A DNA stretch of 64,000 nt from Pseudomonas fontis (lineage in GTDB: Bacteria > Pseudomonadota > Gammaproteobacteria > Pseudomonadales > Pseudomonadaceae): the NCBI RefSeq assembly GCF_028656955.1, contig NZ_JAMDGY010000076.1, positions 1 to 64,000 of the forward strand, given 5' to 3'. The position numbers were made by a program, and so were the translations under genes. Below are positions 18,046 through 25,742 of this stretch, piece by piece. The notes under the pieces were generated by a model. It saw only the letters and a program-made list of their open reading frames with translations, had not been told where the DNA came from and did not search any database. The first letter of the stretch is position 1. The number at the start of each line of letters is the position of its first letter.

Positions 18046-18081
18046 AAAAGTTTTGGTTACTTTTGCGTCGTCAAGTCAAAC

Positions 18082-20139
18082 TCAAATATCCAACACCAAC
18101 ACCCCATCCCCCAAAGCCGGTACCGCACAGCAGATCAACACCTCCCCCTCCGGCACAACCTCAGCCGGCGGATGGAGGTAATGCACCTGGCCACTGAGCA
18201 ACCGCGTCCGACAAGTACCACACGACCCGCCACGACAGCTGAACTCCGGGTTCAACCCCCGTGCCTCAGCCAGTTCAAGCAGGCTCCCCGCCCCAGGCTC
18301 CCAGCGCGCCTCCTTGGCGGAACTGGCAAACAGCACCTTGACCGACTCGATCGCCATAGGCGGCTGAGCCACCGCTGCAACCGCCACCTCAACGTCCCTC
18401 ACCAAGGTCGACGGCCCAAACGTCTCGGCATGAATACGATCATCCTGGATACGCAACCCACGCAGCCCGTCATACAACGCCTGGGTGAAACTGCCCGGCC
18501 CACACAGGTAATAGTCGTAATCATCCAGCGGCAACACCGACTTCAGCCGCTCGACATCCATCCGCCCCTGCCAGTCAAACCCCTCGCCCACCCGCACGCC
18601 GGGCTCCGGCTGACTCAGCAAACGCACCACCCGCACCTTGTCCCCGGCGAGCGCCACCAGCTTGTCGAGCTCTTCGCTGAACGCCAGTTCCCCCAGGGTC
18701 CGCGCACTCTGGAACAACCAGGTCGCACGCATGCGGTTGATCCGCTTGCCCTGGTAAATCACCTCCCGCAACATCGCCAACAACGGCGTGATACCCACGC
18801 CGGCTGCAATCAATACCAACGGCCGGCGCTCGTCAGCCACCACGGTAAATTGCCCTTGCGGCGCACGCGCCTCGATCAGGTCGCCGACCTTGACCCGGTC
18901 ATGCAGATGCGCCGACACCACGCCGTCACGCTTGACGCTGATGCGCAACAGCTCATCAGCCGGTGCGCTGGAGACGCTGTACGTACGAATCGCCGCCGAG
19001 GCCTGGCCATCCAGCACAAACCGCACCGGCAAATGCTGGCCCGCAGCAAACCCGGGCAGGCTCATACCCTCGCTGGCTTGCAGGTAGAACGAGCGAATGC
19101 TCTCGCTCTCCTTGACGATGTTCACCACCTGCAAGGCGCGCCAGTTGTTGCCCCAGGCTTGCGCCTGCAAGCGCTGTGCAGCCTGCTGCCAACTGCAGGT
19201 CATCAACGAATTGGGGGAGTCTCCCTGGGCCAGGTCCGCCCAGCGCAGATTGATCGCCGCCTCGCGGTAGACAACTCGCTGTGGGGTAAACCGCCACAGC
19301 CGCTCGGCCCCTTGAAACGCCGCAATCTCCGGGCTATCCAGCAGCACCTCGGCAGTCCCGCTCATTTGCAGCAGATCGCCCGTCTGGAAGTCGATGAACA
19401 ACAACCCCGCACGCGGGTTGAGCAGCAGGTTGCCCAGCGTGTTGAAGAACAGATTGCCGGAAAAGTCCGGGATGGTCAGTGTGCCGTCCTCGTCCACCCG
19501 CACGAACCCCGGCTTGCCGCCACGGTGCGAGGCATCGACCTGCCGCGCCCCGTCGCGCACCACATAACTGGCGACAAAGAACGAATCGGCCGAGCTGATC
19601 ATCTCCCGTGCCCGCGGGTCCAGCGAGGTGGCCTGGTAAACCGGTCCCGGCGCCTCATCGACAAACCGGTAGCGACGCAGGCTGATATAGCGCGGGCAGT
19701 TGCCATAGGCCTGGTCGACCGCCACCTGCAACTGGCCAGCGCGGTTCTCGCGCACCGTGCCGTTCATGCGATTGCGCCGACGGGTGTGCAACTCGATACC
19801 CAGCATGCCGATGGCATCCCCGGTGTTCAGGCCCTCCTGGGCCGGGTCGTCGGGTTCAGTTTGCAGGTGGATATTGAGGGTTTGCGGCTCGGGCGACAGC
19901 ATGAACCCCGGCGGCCCGCTGCGCAGGGTCGCCCAGACATCGCCCTTGCGGTCTACCGCGCCAAGGATCACGAACGGCAACTGCGCATAGAACTCGCGGT
20001 GCTGGTCCGGCATCCAGTTGCGCGCCAGTTGCCGCTCGCCCACGCTGGTCATCAGCTCGACGGCGCCAACCGAGCGCTGCAAGGTCAACTCGCCTTCATG
20101 CCAGGGAGACGTACCTGGCGTCACAGGTGTTGTGCTCAT
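18082..20139 (-). CDS. fused PNPOx-like flavin domain/ferredoxin reductase/2Fe-2S ferredoxin protein
   Basis: 685 residues in three parts. Residues 1-330 contain a pyridoxamine-phosphate-oxidase-like split barrel (FVILGAVDRKGDVWATLRSG, LNIHLQT, LLFIDFQTGDLLQMSGTAEV). Residues about 335-570 are a ferredoxin-NADP reductase module with the FAD motif RTYSVSSAP and nicotinamide motif VLIAAGVGITPLLAMLRE. The C-terminus is a plant-type [2Fe-2S] domain, CRGGSCGTC plus a fourth Cys in EVLICCAVP. The combination implies electron transfer from NAD(P)H through flavin to the iron-sulfur centre, and possibly back to an FMN in the barrel. The start, MSTTPVTPGTS, follows GGGAGA; upstream codons of the open frame lie in the GST intergenic space. 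Physiological substrate is unknown. It is co-directional with the GST gene. Confidence 0.85.
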   Translation of the reverse strand: MSTTPVTPGTSPWHEGELTLQRSVGAVELMTSVGERQLARNWMPDQHREFYAQLPFVILGAVDRKGDVWATLRSGPPGFMLSPEPQTLNIHLQTEPDDPAQEGLNTGDAIGMLGIELHTRRRNRMNGTVRENRAGQLQVAVDQAYGNCPRYISLRRYRFVDEAPGPVYQATSLDPRAREMISSADSFFVASYVVRDGARQVDASHRGGKPGFVRVDEDGTLTIPDFSGNLFFNTLGNLLLNPRAGLLFIDFQTGDLLQMSGTAEVLLDSPEIAAFQGAERLWRFTPQRVVYREAAINLRWADLAQGDSPNSLMTCSWQQAAQRLQAQAWGNNWRALQVVNIVKESESIRSFYLQASEGMSLPGFAAGQHLPVRFVLDGQASAAIRTYSVSSAPADELLRISVKRDGVVSAHLHDRVKVGDLIEARAPQGQFTVVADERRPLVLIAAGVGITPLLAMLREVIYQGKRINRMRATWLFQSARTLGELAFSEELDKLVALAGDKVRVVRLLSQPEPGVRVGEGFDWQGRMDVERLKSVLPLDDYDYYLCGPGSFTQALYDGLRGLRIQDDRIHAETFGPSTLVRDVEVAVAAVAQPPMAIESVKVLFASSAKEARWEPGAGSLLELAEARGLNPEFSCRGGSCGTCRTRLLSGQVHYLHPPAEVVPEGEVLICCAVPALGDGVLVLDI

Positions 20140-20179
20140 TTCGTTCTCCCTGGCGACTGAAGCGAAACATACCCTGGGC

Positions 20180-20806
20180 TCAGGCGACCTGAAGGCCCGC
20201 AGCAGTACGTTGCATCGGCACAAAGCCGGGCAGCGCTTCCACTCGGTCGAGCCAGGTGCGCACATTCGGGTAGTCCGCCAGCGAGACGTTGCCTTCCGGC
20301 GCATGGGCGATATAGCTGTACCCCGCAACGTCCGCCACACTGGCTTCACTACCGGCAAGGAAGGTGCGAGTGGCCAGTTCCGACTCCATCACCTTGAGCA
20401 ACGCATGGGAACGGGTTATGGCCTCGTCAGCGTTGTACGGCGCGCCAAACACCGTGATCAGCCGCGCAGTGGCCGGGCCGCTGGCGATCTGCCCGGCGGC
20501 CACCGACAGCCAGCGCATCACCTTGGCCAGGGCCAGCGGGTCGCTCGGCAGCCACTGGCCTTTGCCGTACTTTTGCGCGAGGTAGACGATGATCGCATTC
20601 GAGTCCGCCAGCACCGTGCCGTTGTCATCGATCACCGGCACCTGGCCAAACGGGTTCAACGCCAGGAACTCCGGCTTCTTGTGCGCGCCATTGGCCAGGT
20701 CAACCGCTACCAGCTCGACCGGCAGGCCCAGCAACGACAGCATCAGCTCCACCCGATGGGCATGGCCGGACAAAGCGTGACGGTACAGTTTGATGGCGTT
20801 CGACAT
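20180..20806 (-). CDS. glutathione S-transferase family protein
   Basis: 208 residues with an N-terminal thioredoxin-like domain: [20 protein letters not shown], the cis-proline GQVPVIDD, and the glutathione gamma-glutamyl site [11 protein letters not shown]. The all-helical C-terminal domain follows, with the family N-capping box [12 protein letters not shown]. The active-site residue is probably in the RHALSGHA loop. It lies upstream of, and in the same direction as, the flavin/Fe-S fusion gene and divergent from a LysR gene, suggesting a small detoxification unit under LysR control. Substrate is unknown. A GGAGAACC sequence precedes the start. Confidence 0.88.
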   Translation of the reverse strand: MSNAIKLYRHALSGHAHRVELMLSLLGLPVELVAVDLANGAHKKPEFLALNPFGQVPVIDDNGTVLADSNAIIVYLAQKYGKGQWLPSDPLALAKVMRWLSVAAGQIASGPATARLITVFGAPYNADEAITRSHALLKVMESELATRTFLAGSEASVADVAGYSYIAHAPEGNVSLADYPNVRTWLDRVEALPGFVPMQRTAAGLQVA

Positions 20807-20929
20807 GGTGGTTCTCCTGAGGCATGGGGTTGTACTGCGCGATTGCTGGCTATCTTCCGTCCTTGCTCAAAAATGCGGAATGAGCACAAACTGAAAGTCA
20901 TCATTGCAATTAATGAAACAAAGGCCGCC

Positions 20930-21850
20930 ATGGACCGATTCTACGAAATGCAGATCTTTGTCACGGTCGCCCAGGAGGACGGCTTTGCCGCAGCGGCCCG
21001 GCGCCTGGGCATCTCGCCGCCCACCGTGACCCGGGCCATCGCCTCGATCGAGCAACGCCTCGGCACTCAATTGCTGACACGCACCACCCGCAGCCTGCAC
21101 CTGAGCGAGGCTGGACAGCGTTACCTTGAAGATTGCCGGCGCATCCTCAGTGAACTGGAAGAAGCCGAAGTGGCGGCCGCCGGCAGCCATGGCGTACCCA
21201 GCGGCAGCCTGACGCTGACTGCGCCGATGCTGTTTGGCGAGCTGTATGTGGCGCCCGTTCTCGTCGAGTACATGAATCAATACCCGGCGGTACGCCTGAA
21301 TGCCTTGCTGGTGGACCGCCTGGTGAACATGGCGGAAGAAGGCGTAGACGTCGCCGTGCGCATCGGCCACCTGCCAGAGGGTGTGTACAAGGCGGTCAAG
21401 GTCGGGCAAGTGCGCCAAGTCGTCTGCGCCGCTCCCGGCTACCTTCAGCGACACGGCCGCCCTCGACATCCGGCAGAACTGGAAACGGCGAATGTCGTGC
21501 TGTCTTCGGCGAGCACGCTGCTCAGTGACTGGCAGTTCGTGCACCAGGGTTCAGCCATCCACGTGCGTCCGACACCGCAACTGGTGGTCACCGACAACAA
21601 GGCCGCTATCAATGTGGCTCGTCTGGGCTGGGGCGTGACACGGGTGTTGTCCTACCAGGTGGCCAGCCTGCTGGCGAGTGGCGAACTGGAAGTGCTGCTG
21701 GCCGACTTCGAGCCCCCCGCCCTGCCCATCCATGTCGTGTACCCGCAGAACCACCAGGTGTCGGCCAAGGTGCGCACCTTCGTGGACTTCCTTGCCAGCC
21801 ACCTGGCGCAGCACCCGTTGCTGCATACCGCGCCAATAGAGCGTCGCTGA
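20930..21850 (+). CDS. LysR-family transcriptional regulator
   Basis: 306 residues: helix-turn-helix (MQIFVTVAQEDGFAAAARRL, SPPTVTRAIASIEQRLGTQL), then the two-lobed effector-binding domain beginning SGSLTLTAPMLFGELYVAPV. MDRFYEMQIF is the usual first segment in this subfamily; the frame is open upstream with other possible starts. It is divergent from the GST/flavoprotein pair, with about 120 bases between, so it is the best candidate regulator for that pair. The next LysR gene begins in its stop codon (TGATG), so both are translated from one message. Confidence 0.88.
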   Translation: MDRFYEMQIFVTVAQEDGFAAAARRLGISPPTVTRAIASIEQRLGTQLLTRTTRSLHLSEAGQRYLEDCRRILSELEEAEVAAAGSHGVPSGSLTLTAPMLFGELYVAPVLVEYMNQYPAVRLNALLVDRLVNMAEEGVDVAVRIGHLPEGVYKAVKVGQVRQVVCAAPGYLQRHGRPRHPAELETANVVLSSASTLLSDWQFVHQGSAIHVRPTPQLVVTDNKAAINVARLGWGVTRVLSYQVASLLASGELEVLLADFEPPALPIHVVYPQNHQVSAKVRTFVDFLASHLAQHPLLHTAPIERR

Positions 21851-22764
21851 TGCAGCGCCATCACGACATGCAGATATTCCAGGCACTCTGCGAACGCCAC
21901 AGCTTGATGTCGGTGGCCAGCCACCTGGGCGTGTCAGTCGCCACGGTGACTCGCGCAATCGACCGTCTTGAAGCGCGCCTGAATCAGCAATTGCTGCTGC
22001 GCAGTACACGCGGGGTCTCGCTGACCGACGCCGGCATCGCCTACCTGGCCGACTGTTCGCGGATTCTGCAGGAAGTGGCGGACAGCGAGGCCTCTGCCCA
22101 GGGCCTGCATCAGCAGGCACGCGGCAACCTGAGCCTGTTTGCGCCACGCCTGTTCAACAGCTACATCCTGCCGCCCATCCTCGCCGGCTACCTGGAGCAA
22201 TGCCCGCTGGTGAAGGTGTTCATGCGCCTGCATGACCGCTCCCCCGGCATGCTCGAGGAAGGCATTGATGTCGCCCTGGTGATTGGCGAGTTGCCGGGGT
22301 CGTCGCTGATTGCCCGGCCGGTGGGGCATGTGCACACCATCACCTGTGCAAGCCCCGCTTATCTGGCGGCTCAAGGCACGCCGCAGGTGCCCGCTGACCT
22401 CAAGACACACAGCCTGATCGCCAGCCAGGGGCAGCGGGAATGGTTGCAGTGGAGTTTTCAGCACCAGGGGCAGACCCTCAACATCAAGGCCCGTCCGCGC
22501 CTGGCCTGCGCCACGCTGCAAGGCGCAATCAACATCGCTTGCAGTGGCGCCGGGCTGGTGCAGAGCCTCAACTACCCGCTGTTCGATCACCTGCAAAGCG
22601 GGCAGCTGTGCCGGGTACTGCAACCCTATGAACCGGCGCCGCTGCCGGTTCACCTGGTGTATCGCGAAGGCCACAAGGCCTCCATGCGCGTGCGCAGTTT
22701 TGTCGACTACGCACTACCGCGACTCAGGGCGCACCCCGCGTTGCTTACCACCCAGCCGAGCTAG
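21850..22764 (+). CDS. second LysR-family regulator, coupled to the first
   Basis: 304 residues with the same domain layout: HTH region SVASHLGVSVATVTRAIDRL, EARLNQQLLLRSTRGVSLTD, then the effector domain from GNLSLFAPRLFNSYILPPIL. Similarity to the preceding protein is visible throughout (the SxAxVTRAI recognition helix, the QQA/HGxxGxLxLxAP start of the effector domain, the C-terminal KxSMRVRSFVDY), which suggests a tandem duplication followed by divergence. The ATG overlaps the upstream stop. It ends nine bases before the convergent ppk2 gene. The ligand is unknown. Confidence 0.86.
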   Translation: MQRHHDMQIFQALCERHSLMSVASHLGVSVATVTRAIDRLEARLNQQLLLRSTRGVSLTDAGIAYLADCSRILQEVADSEASAQGLHQQARGNLSLFAPRLFNSYILPPILAGYLEQCPLVKVFMRLHDRSPGMLEEGIDVALVIGELPGSSLIARPVGHVHTITCASPAYLAAQGTPQVPADLKTHSLIASQGQREWLQWSFQHQGQTLNIKARPRLACATLQGAINIACSGAGLVQSLNYPLFDHLQSGQLCRVLQPYEPAPLPVHLVYREGHKASMRVRSFVDYALPRLRAHPALLTTQPS

Positions 22765-22773
22765 GCCGGGGGC

Positions 22774-23583
22774 TCAGAACTTCTCGGCAATGCGCTTGAC
22801 CGGGTATTTCGGGTCGCGGTAACTGCCGGCCTTCTGCCGCTTGGGCAAGACCACCTTCTCGCGCGGCACGTCCTTGTAGGGGATGCGGCTGAGCAGGTCG
22901 CTGATGATGTTCAGGCGCGCCTTGCGCTTGTCGTTGGAGTCGGCCACCAACCACGGCGCGTGCTGGCTGTCGGTCGCCCTGAACATGTCGTCACGGGCAC
23001 GGGAATAGTCGTACCAACGGCTGTAGGACTTTAGGTCCATGGGTGAGAGCTTCCAGATCTTGCGCCCATCCTTGATACGCGCCTGCAAGCGCCGGGTCTG
23101 TTCCTCTTCACTGACTTCCAGCCAGTACTTGAGCAGGATGACCCCGGAATCGACAATCGCTTTTTCGACGCTGGGAATCGCATTCAAGAAGCTCACCGCC
23201 TGCTCTTTGCTGCAGAACCCCATGACCCGCTCGACACCGGCGCGGTTGTACCAGCTGCGGTCGAAGATCACTACTTCACCGGCCGCCGGCAGGTGCGGCA
23301 GGTAGCGTTGCAGGTACATCTGGCTCTTTTCGCGGTCGGTCGGTGCCGGCAAGGCGATCACCCGGAACACCCGCGGGCTGACCCGCTCGGTCAGCGCCTT
23401 GATGGTGCCGCCCTTGCCGGCGCCATCGCGCCCTTCGAAGACCACGCAGACCTTGACGCCTTTTTCCTTGACCCATTCCTGCAATTTCACCAGCTCGATA
23501 TGCAGCGTGCGCAATTGCTCAAGGTAAGCCTTGTTGTTCAACTTCCCCGACTTTTCAGCTGCACTTTTCTTGTTCTTTGCCAT
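22774..23583 (-). CDS. ppk2: polyphosphate kinase 2
   Basis: 269 residues, the one-domain PPK2 length. A P-loop fold is evident: Walker A VVFEGRDGAGKGGT (residues 48-60), Walker B VVIFDRSWYNRAGVERVMGF, and lid residues DGRKIWKLSPMDLKSYSRW. PPK2 enzymes transfer phosphate from polyphosphate to nucleoside diphosphates or monophosphates; the single-domain class I form usually makes GTP or ATP from the diphosphate. The extreme N-terminus is lysine-rich (MAKNKKSAAEKSGK), perhaps binding polyphosphate. The gene stands alone with its own upstream region shared divergently with the SDR gene. Confidence 0.93.
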   Translation of the reverse strand: MAKNKKSAAEKSGKLNNKAYLEQLRTLHIELVKLQEWVKEKGVKVCVVFEGRDGAGKGGTIKALTERVSPRVFRVIALPAPTDREKSQMYLQRYLPHLPAAGEVVIFDRSWYNRAGVERVMGFCSKEQAVSFLNAIPSVEKAIVDSGVILLKYWLEVSEEEQTRRLQARIKDGRKIWKLSPMDLKSYSRWYDYSRARDDMFRATDSQHAPWLVADSNDKRKARLNIISDLLSRIPYKDVPREKVVLPKRQKAGSYRDPKYPVKRIAEKF

Positions 23584-23812
23584 GGCTTACACCTCGCGTC
23601 TGTACTTGCGGTTCACCTCGATCCAGTAACCGGCTGAGTCTAGTCCATGGGCCGTTTTTCACCGCCCTCGTGCCTACTCAACGCGGCGTGATAGGCCAAC
23701 TCGGCGGCGCCAAATGTCAAGTTTGCGCGCTGAGCTGCGCTTAGCCTGTGACGTCAGGCTGGGCCCTGCTCCAGGGCCTGGCGTCATTGACTCAAGACAA
23801 GCAGGTGAACCC

Positions 23813-24667
23813 ATGGCGAAGTGGAAACGGCGGCCACCCGATGTTGCGTACCTTTCCGGCGGAGGCAGTGGTATTGGCCTGGGCATCGCCCAGGTGTTGC
23901 TGGCCGAAGGCGTCAGCGTGGTGATTTTTGATCTGCAGGTAAGCGAGCGCGTGCTCGCCAGCCTGCGCCAAGCCTGCCGGCAGCAGGGCCAGGCCGTGCA
24001 TGCCTATGCCGTGGACATCACTGATGCCCAGGCCCTGGACAGCGCCTTCGCCCAGGCCGCCGACTGCCTTGGCCCCTGCGACCTGGCCTTCAACTGTGCC
24101 GGGCTGATGCGCAACGCGCCGTTCATGCAGATGAGCGCCGAGACCTTCTCCCAGGTCATCAACGTCAACCTGATCGGCAGCCGCAATTTTGCCGCCAGCG
24201 CCTTGCCGCGAATGGCCCCGCACGGCCATCTGGTGTTGATGGCATCACTGGCGGGCATTGTCGGCAGCTACACCCAGGCAGCCTATGCCGCGTCCAAGTT
24301 CGGCGTGGTTGGCCTCGCCGAAGTACTGCGCGCAGAACAGAAGCTACGCGGCATCGCGGTGTCGGTGGTGTGCCCCGGCGAGATCCATACACCCTTGCTG
24401 GAGTACGAACGCCTGCACGGCAGCCCGGTGACCCGCTCGCTGAATGCCGTGGCCGGGGTGCTCAGCGTCGACACCGCCGTCGCCGGCATTGTCCAGGGCA
24501 TCCGCAAACGCCAGTTCATGATCACCCCCGGGGTGCGCGCCAGATGCGTCCGTGCGCTGGCGCGCAAATGCACCTCGCTGCTGCGCTGGATCGTCGATCG
24601 CAACCTGGCCCGCGCCTTTGCTGCGCAGTTGCAGGCTGAGCCCGCCTCGCCTGCACCCAAGCCCTAG
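23813..24667 (+). CDS. short-chain dehydrogenase/reductase
   Basis: 284 residues, classical SDR with a C-terminal extension. The NAD(P)-binding loop reads SGGGSGIGLGIA in place of TGxxxGIG, followed by the FDL acidic turn (IFDLQVSER) suggesting NAD preference, the NCAG motif (FNCAGLMRN) and the catalytic YxxxK in AAYAASKFG with Ser in LMASLAG. The last 50 residues are basic (RARCVRALARKCTSLLRWIV) and could bind a membrane. The start at ATG 23813 follows AGGTGA; an earlier start would add 33 unlikely residues. The metallo-hydrolase gene starts 22 bases after its end, so the two are probably one operon. Substrate is unknown. Confidence 0.85.
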   Translation: MAKWKRRPPDVAYLSGGGSGIGLGIAQVLLAEGVSVVIFDLQVSERVLASLRQACRQQGQAVHAYAVDITDAQALDSAFAQAADCLGPCDLAFNCAGLMRNAPFMQMSAETFSQVINVNLIGSRNFAASALPRMAPHGHLVLMASLAGIVGSYTQAAYAASKFGVVGLAEVLRAEQKLRGIAVSVVCPGEIHTPLLEYERLHGSPVTRSLNAVAGVLSVDTAVAGIVQGIRKRQFMITPGVRARCVRALARKCTSLLRWIVDRNLARAFAAQLQAEPASPAPKP

Positions 24668-24689
24668 TCCTTTTTTCAGGAGCACCCGC

Positions 24690-25742
24690 ATGAGTATTTT
24701 CGAACAGATCCCGCACTTCGATCATTCGCGCAAGGCATTCGGCCAACAGGCGCGGGTCGAAGACACCCGCGTGGCCGCCCGGCAGTTTCGCAACGACATG
24801 CTCAGCGGCCCCAAGGCGCGCTATTTCGAGTCCTTCGACCTGGTCAAGGTGCCTTACCCGGTACGTTACGGGCTGCGCAACGCCTTTGCCCACGAACGCT
24901 TTGTCGAGTACATGCATATCCAGAACCGCCTGTTCGTCATCCAGTTCGACACTGCCGACGGCATCAAGACCCTGCTGGCCTCGCCCTCGGACCATGAACG
25001 AAATGTCGAAACCCCGTTCTTCCGCCGCCTGCAGGACCGCACGCCGAACTGGATCAGCAACTTCCTTATCGCCCGGCAGAACACCGTGCCGCAGGTACTC
25101 GCGCGTATCGGCCTGAAACCACAGGACATCGACTACATCACCTACGATCACCTGCACACCCAGGACGTGCGGCGCTGGCTTGGTTCGGCCAGCCAGCCGG
25201 GGCTGTTCCCCAATGCCAAGCTGCTGGTGCACTCGCGCGAATGGGCCTCGACCCAGGACCTCAACCCGTACCAGGCCGACTGGTACTGCCCCGACGGCAT
25301 CGCCGGCATACCGCAAGACAAGGTGATCTGCTTCGACGGCTCGATCATGCTCGGTGACGGCGTGGCCCTGATGCACACCCCAGGGCACACCGAAGGCAAC
25401 CATTCGATCGTGGTGCATACCAACGAAGGCCTGTGGGTGACCAGCGAGAACGGCGTCAGCGTCGAGGCCTATGCACCGCTGCTGGCCCGCGCCAGTGGGG
25501 TCGCGCGTTACGCGAAGATGATCGGCACCGAAGCCATCATCAATGGCAACACCCTGGAAAACTCGGTCGAGCAGTACGTCTCGATGGTGCAGGAAGCCAC
25601 CGTAGCCGGCCCATCGAAACGCGATCCGCGTTTCCCCAATGTCTTCCCCTCATCGGAGATGACGCCATTCTGGCTGTTCCCCGGCACGCGCCCGGCGTTC
25701 TATGTCGGGCACGCGCGACACGGCACGCTGCACACAGCCTAA
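24690..25742 (+). CDS. metallo-beta-lactamase-fold hydrolase
   Basis: 350 residues. The metal-binding loop reads YDHLHTQDVR (HxHxxD), slightly different from the usual HxHxDH, and the second metal region reads MHTPGHTEGNHSIVV. Both place it in the MBL-fold hydrolase superfamily, whose members cleave thioesters, lactones or phosphodiesters with one or two zinc ions. A C-terminal His (VGHARHG) may complete the site. No signal peptide is seen. CAGGAG precedes the start. It is coupled in position to the SDR, and its 3' end overlaps the convergent cytochrome gene by four bases. I cannot assign a substrate. Confidence 0.75.
   Translation: MSIFEQIPHFDHSRKAFGQQARVEDTRVAARQFRNDMLSGPKARYFESFDLVKVPYPVRYGLRNAFAHERFVEYMHIQNRLFVIQFDTADGIKTLLASPSDHERNVETPFFRRLQDRTPNWISNFLIARQNTVPQVLARIGLKPQDIDYITYDHLHTQDVRRWLGSASQPGLFPNAKLLVHSREWASTQDLNPYQADWYCPDGIAGIPQDKVICFDGSIMLGDGVALMHTPGHTEGNHSIVVHTNEGLWVTSENGVSVEAYAPLLARASGVARYAKMIGTEAIINGNTLENSVEQYVSMVQEATVAGPSKRDPRFPNVFPSSEMTPFWLFPGTRPAFYVGHARHGTLHTA

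Noticed and set aside
17986-20160. Plus-strand open frame of about 720 codons opposite the flavin/Fe-S fusion
   Set aside because: Arg/Pro/His/Gln-rich antisense shadow without any fold signature, while the minus strand shows complete FAD, NAD and 2Fe-2S motifs.
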